This document shows, piece by piece, positions 1 to 7,321 of a stretch of DNA of 39,805 bases. A program made the position numbers and the translations under genes. This DNA is from an uncultured Eubacteriales bacterium (GTDB taxonomy: Bacteria > Bacillota > Clostridia > Peptostreptococcales > Anaerovoracaceae), in contig URGK01000013.1 in assembly GCA_900547295.1 (NCBI GenBank), positions 1-39,805 of the forward strand, read 5' to 3'. A model generated the notes under the pieces. That model was not told the origin of the DNA. It did no database searches and worked only from the letters and a program-made list of their open reading frames with translations. Position 1 is the stretch's first letter. Each line of letters opens with the position of its first letter.

Positions 1-806
1 CAACGGCGGGGCTCGGCAGAGTTCTTACAGGAGCGGGGCTTATGGGGCTTATGCTTAAAAACGAGGGAGACAGGCTGACTGTTCAGTTCAAGGGTGACGG
101 TCCTGCAGGACAGATACTTGCAACGGCAGACGGCAGAGGCAACGTCAAGGGATACATAGCAAATCCCGATGTGGACCTGCCCCTTACAGACAGAGGCAAG
201 CTTGATGTGGGCGGCAGCCTCGGCATAGGACAGCTTACAGTCATCAAGGATTTAGGACTCAAGGAGCCGTATATGGGTCAGATAGATCTTGTTTCGGGGG
301 AAATCGCAGACGACCTTACGGCCTACTACTATATATCAGAGCAGCAGAACACTTCTATCGCTCTGGGAGTCAAGATAGATGTTGACTACAGCGTCAAAGC
401 GGCGGGAGGTCTGTTCATACAGATGCTTCCGGATGCGCAGGAGGGCGCAATAGATGCGCTGGAGGCTATGATAGCCGATATGAAGCCTCTTACCTCTATA
501 ATCGAAGATGTGCAGGCGGCAGGCGCAGGCAAGTCGGATACAGGACTTGTAGAGGCTCTGATGGATGAGATATTTAAAGATATGCCTGAGGACTACAGAG
601 TTTCAAAGCTGGCGGAGGCGGAGATAAACTGGCACTGCGACTGCAGCGTTGAAAGACTCGAAAAGGCTCTGATGACAATAGGAGTCAAAGACCTCAAAGA
701 AATCATTGAAGAGGACGGACAGGCGGAGCTTACATGTCAGTTCTGCACCAAAAAATATCATTTTGACAAGGCCCACCTTGAGGCCATACTGGAGGCGATC
801 AGCTGA
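1..806 (+). CDS. hslO: Hsp33 redox-regulated chaperone, 5' end outside window
   Basis: Hsp33 is a cytosolic holdase chaperone switched on by oxidation of a C-terminal zinc centre. The frame is open from base 3, and the residues before the first Met (TAGLGRVLTGAGLMG) match the usual Hsp33 N-terminal region, so about 35 residues are missing at the window edge and the Met at 42 is internal. The segment QFKGDGPAGQ is family-typical. The redox switch is complete: HCDC about 50 residues before the end and CQFC about 30 residues later, giving the CxC...CxxC zinc ligands. The stop codon overlaps the ATG of the next gene by one base (TGATG), so the two are probably translationally coupled. Confidence 0.95.
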   Translation, partial: TAGLGRVLTGAGLMGLMLKNEGDRLTVQFKGDGPAGQILATADGRGNVKGYIANPDVDLPLTDRGKLDVGGSLGIGQLTVIKDLGLKEPYMGQIDLVSGEIADDLTAYYYISEQQNTSIALGVKIDVDYSVKAAGGLFIQMLPDAQEGAIDALEAMIADMKPLTSIIEDVQAAGAGKSDTGLVEALMDEIFKDMPEDYRVSKLAEAEINWHCDCSVERLEKALMTIGVKDLKEIIEEDGQAELTCQFCTKKYHFDKAHLEAILEAIS

Positions 807-1228
807 TGAAAGATATAATGCTCAAAATAGTAGGTACGCAGAATGTGGATAATGATACGGACACTATAGAGTTTATGACAGAAGGCAGGATTTATCAGAA
901 GGGCGATGCTACCTACATAGTATATGAAGAAAGTAAATTTTCAGGACTTGAGGGCTGCAAGACCACAGTCAAGGTCAGCGGTGACAAGGTGAAGATGTTC
1001 AGGTTCAGCGACGGCTTTCCTGTGGACACCCAGATAGAATTCGAAAAGGGCAAACGCTTTGAGGGCTATTATCAGACACCTTTTGGTCCTGTTGAAATGG
1101 AGGTTACAACCAACAGCCTCACAAACAACCTTTCCTTTGAAAAAGGCGGCAGACTCAATATAGACTACAACATAGCCCTTGTAGGTCTGTCGGAGGGGAG
1201 AAGCGTTCTTGACATAGAGGTTATGTAA
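806..1228 (+). CDS. DUF1934 domain protein (YwiB-like)
   Basis: This 140-residue protein matches the DUF1934 family in length and pattern: alternating beta strands, a central FPVDTQIEFEKG segment, then TPFGPVEMEV and a C-terminal YNIALVG. The family is thought to form a small calycin-like beta barrel, and its function is not established. There is no signal peptide or membrane segment. Its start codon overlaps the hslO stop by one base, so it is the second cistron of that operon. Assignment rests on my recognition of the family pattern. Confidence 0.8.
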   Translation: MKDIMLKIVGTQNVDNDTDTIEFMTEGRIYQKGDATYIVYEESKFSGLEGCKTTVKVSGDKVKMFRFSDGFPVDTQIEFEKGKRFEGYYQTPFGPVEMEVTTNSLTNNLSFEKGGRLNIDYNIALVGLSEGRSVLDIEVM

Positions 1229-1248
1229 CATACTCAGGAGGTGAAATT

Positions 1249-1341
1249 ATGAGTAACAAAACAACAAAGGTTATAGCGATAATACTGGCAGCAGCACTTG
1301 TAATAACTACAGTGGCGTGCTTCGGTTCGGCACTGTTTTAA
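1249..1341 (+). CDS. 30-residue single-pass membrane peptide
   Basis: A short frame starts 5 bases after a strong ribosome binding site (AGGAGGTG) and ends at TAA. It encodes a basic N-terminus (MSNKTTK) followed by a hydrophobic stretch of about 20 residues (VIAIILAAALVITTVA) and a short tail with one Cys. It fits a single transmembrane segment or a minimal membrane peptide. It lies between the DUF1934 and DUF1846 genes on the same strand with gaps of 20 and 34 bases, so it is probably co-transcribed. I do not recognise the family. The strong ribosome binding site and the coherent hydrophobic profile are the reasons to accept it. Confidence 0.6.
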   Translation: MSNKTTKVIAIILAAALVITTVACFGSALF

Positions 1342-1375
1342 ATAACATACGGAGAAAAAAGAAAGGCGGGCAAAT

Positions 1376-2899
1376 ATGGAGAATTTACAGAAAATCGGAT
1401 TTAGTGCAGAGAAATATCTTGAGGAACAGACGGCGCATATCAGAAAACGTATCAACGAAGGCAATGCGGAAAGACTGTACCTTGAGTTCGGAGGCAAGCT
1501 TGTACACGACAAGCATGCAATGAGAGTACTGCCCGGCTTTGATGAAAACGCCAAAATCAAGCTTCTTCAGAGAATGAGCGATCAGGCGGAAATCATAATA
1601 TGCATTTACGCGGGAGATATAACTACAAGCAAGACAAGACAGGACTTCGGAATTACATACGACCTTGAGGTTATGAGGCTTATCGACATATTCAGAAAGC
1701 ACAACCTCAAAATCAACAGCGTGGTTGTAACAAGATATGAGGACACACCGTCTGTAAATATGTTTATGAACAAGCTGGAGCGCAGAGGCATCAGAGTTTA
1801 CAAGCACAGATTTACAAAGGGATATCCTACAGATGTAGACGTAATAGTAAGCGATGAGGGCTACGGCGCCAATCCGTATATAGAGGTAACAAAGCCTCTT
1901 GTAGTGGTTACAGGTCCGGGAGGCGGCTCCGGCAAGCTTGCAACCTGTCTTTCACAGCTTTATCACGAAAACAAGAGAGGCAGGAAGGTAAGATATGCCA
2001 AATTTGAAACCTTCCCTATCTGGAACCTGCCGCTTAAGCACCCTGTAAACGTGGCATACGAGGCAGCAACGGCAGACCTCAGAGACGTTAATATGATAGA
2101 CTCTTTCCATCTTGAAGCCTACGGTGAAATGGCCGTAAACTACAACCGTGACTTAGAGGTGTTCCCTGTAATCAAGCGTATCATTGAGAAGATTACAGGC
2201 GAAGAATCAGAATACAAATCCCCGACTGATATGGGCGTAAACAGAGCAGGCTTTGCTATTACGGACAACGAGGTGTGTGAGGAAGCGGCAAAGCAGGAAA
2301 TAATCAGAAGATATCTGATTGCCCTTTGCGACTACAAAAAAGGCAAGATAGAAGCAGAGTCTCTCGAAAGAGCCAAGCTGCTTATGGACGAGCTTGATTT
2401 AAAGCTTGAGGACAGAACAGTAATACAGCCTGCAAGAGATTATGTTGAAATGAAGCGTAACTGCAATGACAGGTATCTCAATGTTGTAGGTATGGCAATA
2501 CAGCTTAATGACGGCAGAATAATCACCGGCAGAAGCTCCAGAAGAATGGTTGCCGCAGGCGCGATGATATTAAATGCCATTAAAGCGCTGGCAGGTATAG
2601 AAGATGAGGTGCATCTGATTGCTCCAGATGTACTTGAGGGCATACAGAGACTCAAGACAGAATTTCTTGAGCAGGACAGGACAAGCCTTACATGCGAGGA
2701 AATATTGACTGCCCTTGTGGTTTCGGGCACAACAAACCCTATAGCTGCAAAGGCTCTTGAATACCTCAAGGAGCTCAAGGGTTGCAGAGCGCACTGCACC
2801 GCAATTCTCTCGGACAGAGATGAATACGCAGTAAGATCTCTGGGAATAGACGTTACCTGCGACCCTGACTATGCTACAACAAATCTGTATCTTGGATAG
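1376..2899 (+). CDS. DUF1846 domain protein
   Basis: A 507-residue protein matching the DUF1846 family over its whole length; the N-terminus MENLQKIGFSAEKYLEEQ and the glycine-rich VVTGPGGGSGKLATCLSQLY (about residues 178-197) are family hallmarks. The GPGGGSGK segment resembles a nucleotide-binding loop, but to my knowledge the biochemical role is not established. It is probably cytosolic, with no signal or membrane segments. A GGCGGG ribosome binding site precedes the ATG. It is followed after 8 bases by the AEC transporter gene, so the two form a unit. Confidence 0.85.
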   Translation: MENLQKIGFSAEKYLEEQTAHIRKRINEGNAERLYLEFGGKLVHDKHAMRVLPGFDENAKIKLLQRMSDQAEIIICIYAGDITTSKTRQDFGITYDLEVMRLIDIFRKHNLKINSVVVTRYEDTPSVNMFMNKLERRGIRVYKHRFTKGYPTDVDVIVSDEGYGANPYIEVTKPLVVVTGPGGGSGKLATCLSQLYHENKRGRKVRYAKFETFPIWNLPLKHPVNVAYEAATADLRDVNMIDSFHLEAYGEMAVNYNRDLEVFPVIKRIIEKITGEESEYKSPTDMGVNRAGFAITDNEVCEEAAKQEIIRRYLIALCDYKKGKIEAESLERAKLLMDELDLKLEDRTVIQPARDYVEMKRNCNDRYLNVVGMAIQLNDGRIITGRSSRRMVAAGAMILNAIKALAGIEDEVHLIAPDVLEGIQRLKTEFLEQDRTSLTCEEILTALVVSGTTNPIAAKALEYLKELKGCRAHCTAILSDRDEYAVRSLGIDVTCDPDYATTNLYLG

Positions 2900-2907
2900 G
2901 AGGCATT

Positions 2908-3852
2908 ATGTACGGACAGTTTTTTGTGCTGTTTGCTATAGTATTTACAGGATATTTCTTTAGAAAATTCAATATCATAGATGATGCAATGAACCACGGG
3001 CTCAACAAGTTCATCGTGTATTTTGCATATCCCTGTATGATAGTTCACAATATAGGTACACTTGAAATGAGCGGTCATCTGATGCGCTCATTTCTGATAA
3101 CTTTCGGTATAAGCTGTGGCATGTTTGCAGTATACAGCATCTATTCGTATCTGTACTGCAAAGCCAGGAAATTTCCGTCAAACAGCAACGTTGCGGAAAT
3201 GGCGATGTCAAGCCCCAACAACGGCTTTATGGGATTCCCTGTAGCTCTCATATTCTTTGGAGAACAGGGACTGCTTCTGATGCTGGCCCACAATGCGGCG
3301 ATGAACTTCTATTTTTTCTCCTACGGACTTTTCCTGCTTAGAAGAAATGCGAAGGACAGACCGAAACTCACAGTTGCCGGAGTTCTGCGGGGGATTTTTA
3401 TGGTTCTCATAAATCCCAACATACTGGCCCTGTTTATAGGGTTTGCCATAGCGCTGCTTGGCATAGACTTTGAGGGAACAGCAGTAGATACATACCTTAG
3501 CAGCATAGGCAATGTGGCAACACCTATGGCTATGATATTCATAGGCTCATCCCTTACAGGCAGCAGTCTTAAAGACATTATCAAAGACAGACTGGTGGTT
3601 GAAACCTCTCTGAATAAGCTGGTGCTAATACCTGTGCTTACATATCTTGTGACAATATTCCTGCCGGTAAGCAGCCTTATGAAATCAATCATAGTGCTGG
3701 GAAGCTGCTTCCCTGTGGCTGCAACGGTATCAATGCTGGCAGAGCAGGAAAATCAGGATCAGGAGCTTTCAAGCAGAGCGCTGTTTCTGAGCACCGTCGT
3801 ATCTATGGCAAGCATACCTGCATCAATATCACTGATAAATATTCTCATTTAA
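2908..3852 (+). CDS. AEC family transporter (auxin efflux carrier type)
   Basis: A 314-residue, highly hydrophobic protein with about ten predicted membrane segments arranged as two similar halves. The half-way SSPNNGFMGFPVALIFFG segment has the asparagine/proline-rich discontinuous helix typical of the auxin efflux carrier (AEC) family of organic-anion exporters. The substrate cannot be read from sequence; bacterial relatives move malate or similar carboxylates. AGGAGG stands just upstream of the ATG, 8 bases after the DUF1846 stop, and a terminator begins at the stop codon, so this is the last gene of the unit that starts upstream of the window. Confidence 0.85.
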   Translation: MYGQFFVLFAIVFTGYFFRKFNIIDDAMNHGLNKFIVYFAYPCMIVHNIGTLEMSGHLMRSFLITFGISCGMFAVYSIYSYLYCKARKFPSNSNVAEMAMSSPNNGFMGFPVALIFFGEQGLLLMLAHNAAMNFYFFSYGLFLLRRNAKDRPKLTVAGVLRGIFMVLINPNILALFIGFAIALLGIDFEGTAVDTYLSSIGNVATPMAMIFIGSSLTGSSLKDIIKDRLVVETSLNKLVLIPVLTYLVTIFLPVSSLMKSIIVLGSCFPVAATVSMLAEQENQDQELSSRALFLSTVVSMASIPASISLINILI

Positions 3853-3877
3853 CCACAGCTCAGTCTGTGGTTTTTCT
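3851..3877 (+). terminator. intrinsic terminator of the AEC operon
   Basis: Eight-base-pair stem AACCACAG / CTGTGGTT with a 6-base loop, followed by TTTTTC. It begins within the stop codon of the AEC gene. On the minus strand the run of A/T on the other side is weaker. Confidence 0.85.
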
Positions 3878-3887
3878 TTATAACATA

Positions 3888-3999
3888 GGAAATATCGGCT
3901 TGCAGATATTTCCGTATGTTTCAAAGAAAGCACCTTGAACGTTATCGCACCTTGCGTGCGATATGTGGAAATAGAAATTTTAATTCTGTACATTTCCAC
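3888..3999. other. three consecutive stem-loops between convergent genes
   Basis: Three perfect inverted repeats follow one another: GGAAATATC/GATATTTCC (3888-3896 and 3905-3913), TATCGCAC/GTGCGATA (3943-3950 and 3956-3963) and GTGGAAAT/ATTTCCAC (3965-3972 and 3992-3999). They lie between the AEC terminator and the 3' end of the minus-strand repressor gene. None has a clean T-tract on either strand, so they may act as weak termination or mRNA 3'-end structures for the repressor transcript. Confidence 0.5.
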
Positions 4000-4004
4000 T
4001 TTCT

Positions 4005-4400
4005 TTATTTTTCCGGATTGTAGTCAAGGTCTTTGAGAAACTGGTTTTCCTCTTCGTGAAGTATGTAGGCTCTTTCAAGCAGCTTACCCTTGCTGTAGTC
4101 CGAAAGCGCCGCAAAGGTTTCCAGCAGCTCGTGCTCTATCTGCGTCATTGAACTGTACAGAAGTACGTTGCTTATAAGTGCCTTGTCATCTGCATTAAGC
4201 AGCGCGTCTAATTTAACGCCGAAAAAATTGGCCATTTCAATCAGAGTTGCCATATCGGGAACTCTTGAGCCTGATTCGTACTGTGCATATGAGGTTCGGC
4301 TGAGGTTGAATTCTTTTGCCATCTGGAGCTGGCTCATAGATTTGTGAAGTCTCAGGGTCTTTATGTTTTGTGCAAATTGTAGCTGTGTATCTAGTTTCAT
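4005..4400 (-). CDS. Cro/C1-type helix-turn-helix regulator (A)
   Basis: A 131-residue DNA-binding protein with an N-terminal XRE helix-turn-helix (about residues 9-66): LRLHKSMSQLQMAKEFNLS, then TSYAQYESGSRVPD, the typical recognition helix and following turn. The C-terminal half is helical and acidic (EHELLETFAALSDYSKGKL) and may mediate oligomerisation. AAGGAG lies about 10 bases before the ATG. It is the second gene of a two-gene minus-strand unit with regulator B 17 bases upstream. The two proteins share the same layout (HTH, then a SPFSKG/DYSKG helix), so they look like a duplicated pair. Confidence 0.85.
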   Translation of the reverse strand: MKLDTQLQFAQNIKTLRLHKSMSQLQMAKEFNLSRTSYAQYESGSRVPDMATLIEMANFFGVKLDALLNADDKALISNVLLYSSMTQIEHELLETFAALSDYSKGKLLERAYILHEEENQFLKDLDYNPEK

Positions 4401-4417
4401 TTTGTTTAACTCCTTAA

Positions 4418-4792
4418 TTAGAATTTCTTTCCGGTTTCTTTCAGATAAAGTGATATTGCAAACTCTATAAGGCGGCCCTTTGAAAAAGGCGACAGTCTGC
4501 GGTAACTGTGGAGAAAAGCCCTCTCCTCACTTTCGAGAGCATCGTAATACTCCTTTTCGGCTATGATTTCCTTGGATTCCTTTTGAAGCATATCCGAAAG
4601 ATCCACCTGGAAAAACGCTGCGATAGAAGCAGTTGCAGCAAAAGATGGGACTCTTGTCCCGCTCTCATAGGCTGCATAGGTTTCTCTGTGTATGCCAAGC
4701 TCGGCGGCAGCCTGCGTCTTTGTAAGCTTTTTGTATTCTCTCAGCGCAAGCAGATTTTCTGCAAATAGCTTATGGTAATTATTATTGCTCAT
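4418..4792 (-). CDS. Cro/C1-type helix-turn-helix regulator (B)
   Basis: A 124-residue protein if started at the ATG at 4792, which has GGAGG 8 bases upstream; a longer frame reaching 4852 lacks such a site. The N-terminal XRE domain shows LREYKKLTKTQAAAELGIHR and ETYAAYESGTRVPS. The C-terminal helical region carries RRLSPFSKGRLIEFA, parallel to the tail of regulator A. The unit is divergent from the third helix-turn-helix gene at 5027, with about 190 bases of shared upstream DNA, the common layout for an autoregulated switch. Targets are unknown. Confidence 0.85.
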   Translation of the reverse strand: MSNNNYHKLFAENLLALREYKKLTKTQAAAELGIHRETYAAYESGTRVPSFAATASIAAFFQVDLSDMLQKESKEIIAEKEYYDALESEERAFLHSYRRLSPFSKGRLIEFAISLYLKETGKKF

Positions 4793-4932
4793 AGATTGCC
4801 TCCATAATAAACGTTCTAATATATAGTGCAAAAATGAGGAAAAATGTTGCAAAAAACCGAAAACTTTTTAAAAAATTCTCCTTAAAGTTATAGTTAATAT
4901 ACCTTGCAGTCGGTTTAAGATGGCGCCGTCAG

Positions 4933-4964
4933 ACTGTAAACTTAAAGCAAATAGAACTTACAGT
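4933..4964. promoter_or_regulatory. dyad ahead of the HTH/sigma operon
   Basis: A perfect 7-bp inverted repeat ACTGTAA / TTACAGT separated by 18 bases, ending 4 bases before the AAGGAG ribosome binding site at 4968. It could be an operator for one of the adjacent repressors, or an mRNA hairpin that limits ribosome access. Which of these is true cannot be read here, and I find no convincing sigma-A promoter in 4853-4930. Confidence 0.4.
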
Positions 4965-4967
4965 GTG

Positions 4968-4987
4968 AAGGAGAGGAACTGATGTAA
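4968..4987 (+). other. ribosome binding site followed by ATG-TAA start-stop
   Basis: AAGGAG at 4968-4973 stands 8 bases before ATG at 4982, the best start context for the HTH gene, but the next codon is TAA at 4985. The frame after the stop continues directly as KLIDNKAVGRRLRLRRDALG, which is the normal beginning of an XRE domain. It is either a nonsense mutation at codon 2 or a deliberate start-stop element. Confidence 0.7.
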
Positions 4988-5026
4988 AAGCTTATAGACA
5001 ACAAAGCCGTAGGCAGAAGATTAAGA

Positions 5027-5356
5027 TTGAGAAGAGATGCTCTGGGAATAACCAGAGATAAGCTCGCCGAAGCAATAGACGTGACACCTAAGTTTGTACA
5101 GGATATTGAATATGGCAACAAGGGTATGTCAACTGAAACGCTTGCAAGACTTTCAGAGGTTCTCGGGCTGACGACGGACTATATTCTCAAAGGTATTGTT
5201 GATGAAGAGGGACAGGACATAGAAAGACAGGCAGTAAAGAATAATATACTCGGCTCACTCAAAGTATATGACAACGACCAGCTGAAAATAATGGATCAGG
5301 TATGCAGATTATTAGTAGAGGGAAAACCATCGGAAAGTTATGATGAAGAAGAATAA
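5027..5356 (+). CDS. helix-turn-helix regulator C, start disrupted
   Basis: The reading frame encodes an XRE-type domain (GITRDKLAEAIDV, then TPKFVQDIEYGNKGMSTE and LSEVLGLTTDYIL) and an acidic tail, 109 residues from a TTG at 5027. The homologous N-terminus extends further upstream in frame to the ATG at 4982, but a TAA at codon 2 interrupts it. Translation from TTG would cut into the first helix of the domain. The gene may thus be inactive, expressed from a weak internal start, or controlled by re-initiation. Its end overlaps the sigma factor start by 17 bases, so coupling with the downstream gene is likely and may be the preserved role. Confidence 0.65.
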   Translation: MRRDALGITRDKLAEAIDVTPKFVQDIEYGNKGMSTETLARLSEVLGLTTDYILKGIVDEEGQDIERQAVKNNILGSLKVYDNDQLKIMDQVCRLLVEGKPSESYDEEE

Positions 5357-5891
5357 ACTCAGCAGAGAGGAGCTGTGTGATATACTTGCAAACAGCGACG
5401 GATATTTAAAGAGAATACTGGCAGTCATAGGCGCAAGTCCTGATGAACAGGAAGAAATCGCACATCAGGCTATATTCAATGCGTATGAAAAGCTGCACAG
5501 CCTGCGTGAGCCGGAGAAACTTCTGTCGTGGCTGACCACCGTAGCCAAAAGACTGTATAACAGAGAGCGTGCAAGGAATAAAATGCTTATTCACGAAAGT
5601 GATTGTGAATACGGAACAGACATTATTGAAAACATAACTTCCAGAGATGATGATATACTTGATGAAATCGTAAGAAATGAGGATCGCGAATATATTACAA
5701 GACTTGTGATGAGGCTGGACAGTAAGGACAGCAGTATAATTCTTTTGAGATACAAGGATGGTATGAGCCTTAAAGACATAGCGCTTGTTCTTGATATGAA
5801 TTACAGTACGGTTAGAAGTATGCATACCAGAGCGCTTGCGAAGCTCAAGGAGATTATAGACAGTGAGAAAGGAGGCAGGGACAATGGATAG
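5340..5891 (+). CDS. ECF-like sigma-70 family RNA polymerase sigma factor
   Basis: A 183-residue protein with the two-domain ECF layout. Region 2 (about residues 15-75) includes AHQAIFNAYEKL and LLSWLTTVAKRLYNRERAR. Region 4 (about residues 125-178) includes DSSIILLRYKDGMSLKDIA followed by the helix-turn-helix LDMNYSTVRSMHTRALAKL. It would direct RNA polymerase to a small regulon. It overlaps the HTH gene upstream and the membrane protein gene downstream (8 bases), the usual arrangement of a sigma factor with a membrane regulator. The convergent secreted protein gene is a candidate target, which is inference. Confidence 0.88.
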   Translation: MMKKNKLSREELCDILANSDGYLKRILAVIGASPDEQEEIAHQAIFNAYEKLHSLREPEKLLSWLTTVAKRLYNRERARNKMLIHESDCEYGTDIIENITSRDDDILDEIVRNEDREYITRLVMRLDSKDSSIILLRYKDGMSLKDIALVLDMNYSTVRSMHTRALAKLKEIIDSEKGGRDNG

Positions 5892-6585
5892 CAGAGATAA
5901 ATTTGCACAGATGCTCAGAGAGGGTTATGAAACTCTTGACCCCGAAAAAGAACAGCGTGAATACATAAGGGAACTCCTGCGCAGAAAGGAACAGCAGAGA
6001 AAAAGACGCATTAAAACAATTACAGCCGTTGCCGCAGCCTTTCTGATTGTAGTAGGTGCCGTATTAGCTGTGGGAGGCTGTTTTGGGCCTGTTGAAGCAG
6101 ATAAAAATGACAGGACCAAGGTAGAGGAGCAGGATGGAAGTGTTGTAATCAGTGATGAAAATGCCGATGGTCAGGAGGTAATGCCTGAAACAGCAATGAC
6201 AACCGAGTGGGATAAGATAGACAAGCTGAAAGAAAAGTATCCTGAGATGATGACATTTACAGATGTACCCAAGGGTATGGAATTTGTGAGTGTGAAGGTG
6301 AATGAAGAAAGCTGTAATATGATAAATATATCATATTGTTTTTCAAAAAATGATAATAATATTTTAGTATTGCAGGAGTATTATACAGAAAAAAAGGAAC
6401 AGACAAGATTAATGGAGAATGTAGACGAGTATATAAATTACAATGGATATAGAATAAATATAAAGCAAGAGGATAAAAAGATGGTTGCTACAATATTTAC
6501 TAATAACAGTACTATTAATATAATCGGTGCAATAACGGAAAGAGAAACATTTTCTTTTATTGATAAAATGAAAGAAGCTTCTTAA
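5884..6585 (+). CDS. membrane-anchored DUF4367-like protein, probable anti-sigma factor
   Basis: 233 residues from the ATG at 5884, chosen because AAAGGAGG lies 6-13 bases upstream; a frame from 5863 is less likely. A cytosolic N-terminal part rich in charged residues (REYIRELLRRKEQQRKRRIK) precedes one membrane helix (about residues 45-64, AVAAAFLIVVGAVLAVGG). An extracytoplasmic domain follows, ending with GYRINIKQEDKKMVATIF and a short helix, the pattern of DUF4367 domains found with ECF sigma factors in clostridia. Position directly after the sigma gene with an 8-base overlap supports a role in holding that sigma factor at the membrane. From about 6300 the DNA becomes notably A/T rich. 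Confidence 0.7.
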   Translation: MDSRDKFAQMLREGYETLDPEKEQREYIRELLRRKEQQRKRRIKTITAVAAAFLIVVGAVLAVGGCFGPVEADKNDRTKVEEQDGSVVISDENADGQEVMPETAMTTEWDKIDKLKEKYPEMMTFTDVPKGMEFVSVKVNEESCNMINISYCFSKNDNNILVLQEYYTEKKEQTRLMENVDEYINYNGYRINIKQEDKKMVATIFTNNSTINIIGAITERETFSFIDKMKEAS

Positions 6586-6595
6586 TTAGAAGCTT
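6575..6595. terminator. palindrome containing both convergent stop codons
   Basis: AAGCTTCT / AGAAGCTT, an 8-bp perfect stem with a 5-base loop TAATT. The plus-strand stop TAA (6583-6585) and the minus-strand stop (6586-6588) lie in the loop and first stem base. It can form the same hairpin in both transcripts. There is no T-tract, so termination would be weak. Confidence 0.5.
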
Positions 6596-7038
6596 GATGA
6601 ACGATAATTGTTTGTATATGTGATGCCGTCTATTTTATGAGTAATGGTTACAGCACCTCTATATATTTTGCTAGCGGAAACGTTCTTAAAAGTACCGCCG
6701 GAGGCAACAGTATAGGTATTATAATCAGTATTTGTAAATGCCTTAGGAGAACAGGATGTTACATTGTGCCAGCTGGAGCCTGATTTGTACTGGAGAAAAG
6801 TACGCATAGTAGCATAGGTTGCCTCGTCTGTTAATACTGCATAGCCGGAAACCTCTGCTTTGTTGCTTGCCGGTCTGTCGGTGCCGATTGAACAAGACAC
6901 AACACTCATAGGCTGCACTGACGGGCTGCTTTTGCCTACCATACCCACAGTACCTCTTGCTGCCGCATATGCGCCTAATATCATCAGCATTGCCAGAGCA
7001 AGGCATACCAGTTTCATATTTTTTGTATTAGTTTTCAT
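6586..7038 (-). CDS. small secreted protein of unknown function
   Basis: A 150-residue protein with a clear signal peptide: MKTNTKNMK, then a hydrophobic core LVCLALAMLMILGAYAAARG. The mature part is rich in Ser, Thr and Tyr and looks like a single beta-sandwich (SGYAVLTDEATYATMRTFLQ, YTVASGGTFKNVSASKIYRG, and a C-terminal YTNNYRSSSF). It has two Cys residues (SCSIG, TSCSP) that could pair. AAAGGAGA precedes the ATG. It converges on the sigma/anti-sigma operon with no gap. I do not recognise a named family. Regulation by the neighbouring sigma factor is plausible but unproven. Confidence 0.7.
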   Translation of the reverse strand: MKTNTKNMKLVCLALAMLMILGAYAAARGTVGMVGKSSPSVQPMSVVSCSIGTDRPASNKAEVSGYAVLTDEATYATMRTFLQYKSGSSWHNVTSCSPKAFTNTDYNTYTVASGGTFKNVSASKIYRGAVTITHKIDGITYTNNYRSSSF

Positions 7039-7075
7039 TGTTAAACATCTCCTTTGTTTTAAATATTTTTAATAA

Positions 7076-7105
7076 GGTATACTACCTTGTACAGGTTGAT
7101 TTCAA
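7076..7105 (-). promoter_or_regulatory. candidate promoter and dyad for the secreted protein gene
   Basis: On the minus strand TTGAAA (7105-7100) is followed after 18 bases by TATACC (7081-7076), about 40 bases before the start codon. A 6-bp dyad AAGGTA / TACCTT with a 3-base centre overlaps the -10 box and could be an operator. Fair match only. Confidence 0.4.
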
Positions 7106-7212
7106 TAAATCAGATGTATATATAACTGTCTGTACAGCAGATGCGTCTTTTCTTCGCAGACTTTTACATTTTGTTTAAGGGCGCTGCAAGTTTGCGTTGG
7201 TAAAAATATCTC

Positions 7213-7241
7213 TTTACTTTTTGCTGCAGGATAGGTATAAT
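7213..7241 (+). promoter_or_regulatory. sigma-A promoter of hbd
   Basis: TTTACT (7213-7218), a 17-base spacer, then a perfect TATAAT (7236-7241). It is the only strong promoter in the 280-base gap before hbd and lies directly upstream of two Rex-like operators. The remainder of the gap (7106-7212) shows nothing else I can support. Confidence 0.75.
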
Positions 7242-7249
7242 TCTTTTAG

Positions 7250-7282
7250 AGTTAAATTTTTAACAATGTTTAATTTTTAACA
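7250..7282. promoter_or_regulatory. two tandem Rex-like operators
   Basis: Two 16-base sites, AGTTAAATTTTTAACA (7250-7265) and TGTTTAATTTTTAACA (7267-7282), each match 11 of the 12 fixed positions of the Rex consensus TGTTAANNNNTTAACA. They start 9 bases after the -10 box, where a bound repressor would block transcription. Rex senses the NADH/NAD ratio and is known to control butyrate-pathway genes including hbd in clostridia. That this organism uses Rex here is inference. Confidence 0.65.
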
Positions 7283-7321
7283 TTCTTTATATAAACCAAT
7301 CGGATTTAGGAGGAGTACAAT

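Noticed and set aside
4893..4912. Shared TACCTTG element upstream of the sigma operon and of the secreted protein gene
   Set aside because: Seven shared bases at different orientation and spacing are too few to claim a common promoter for the sigma factor.
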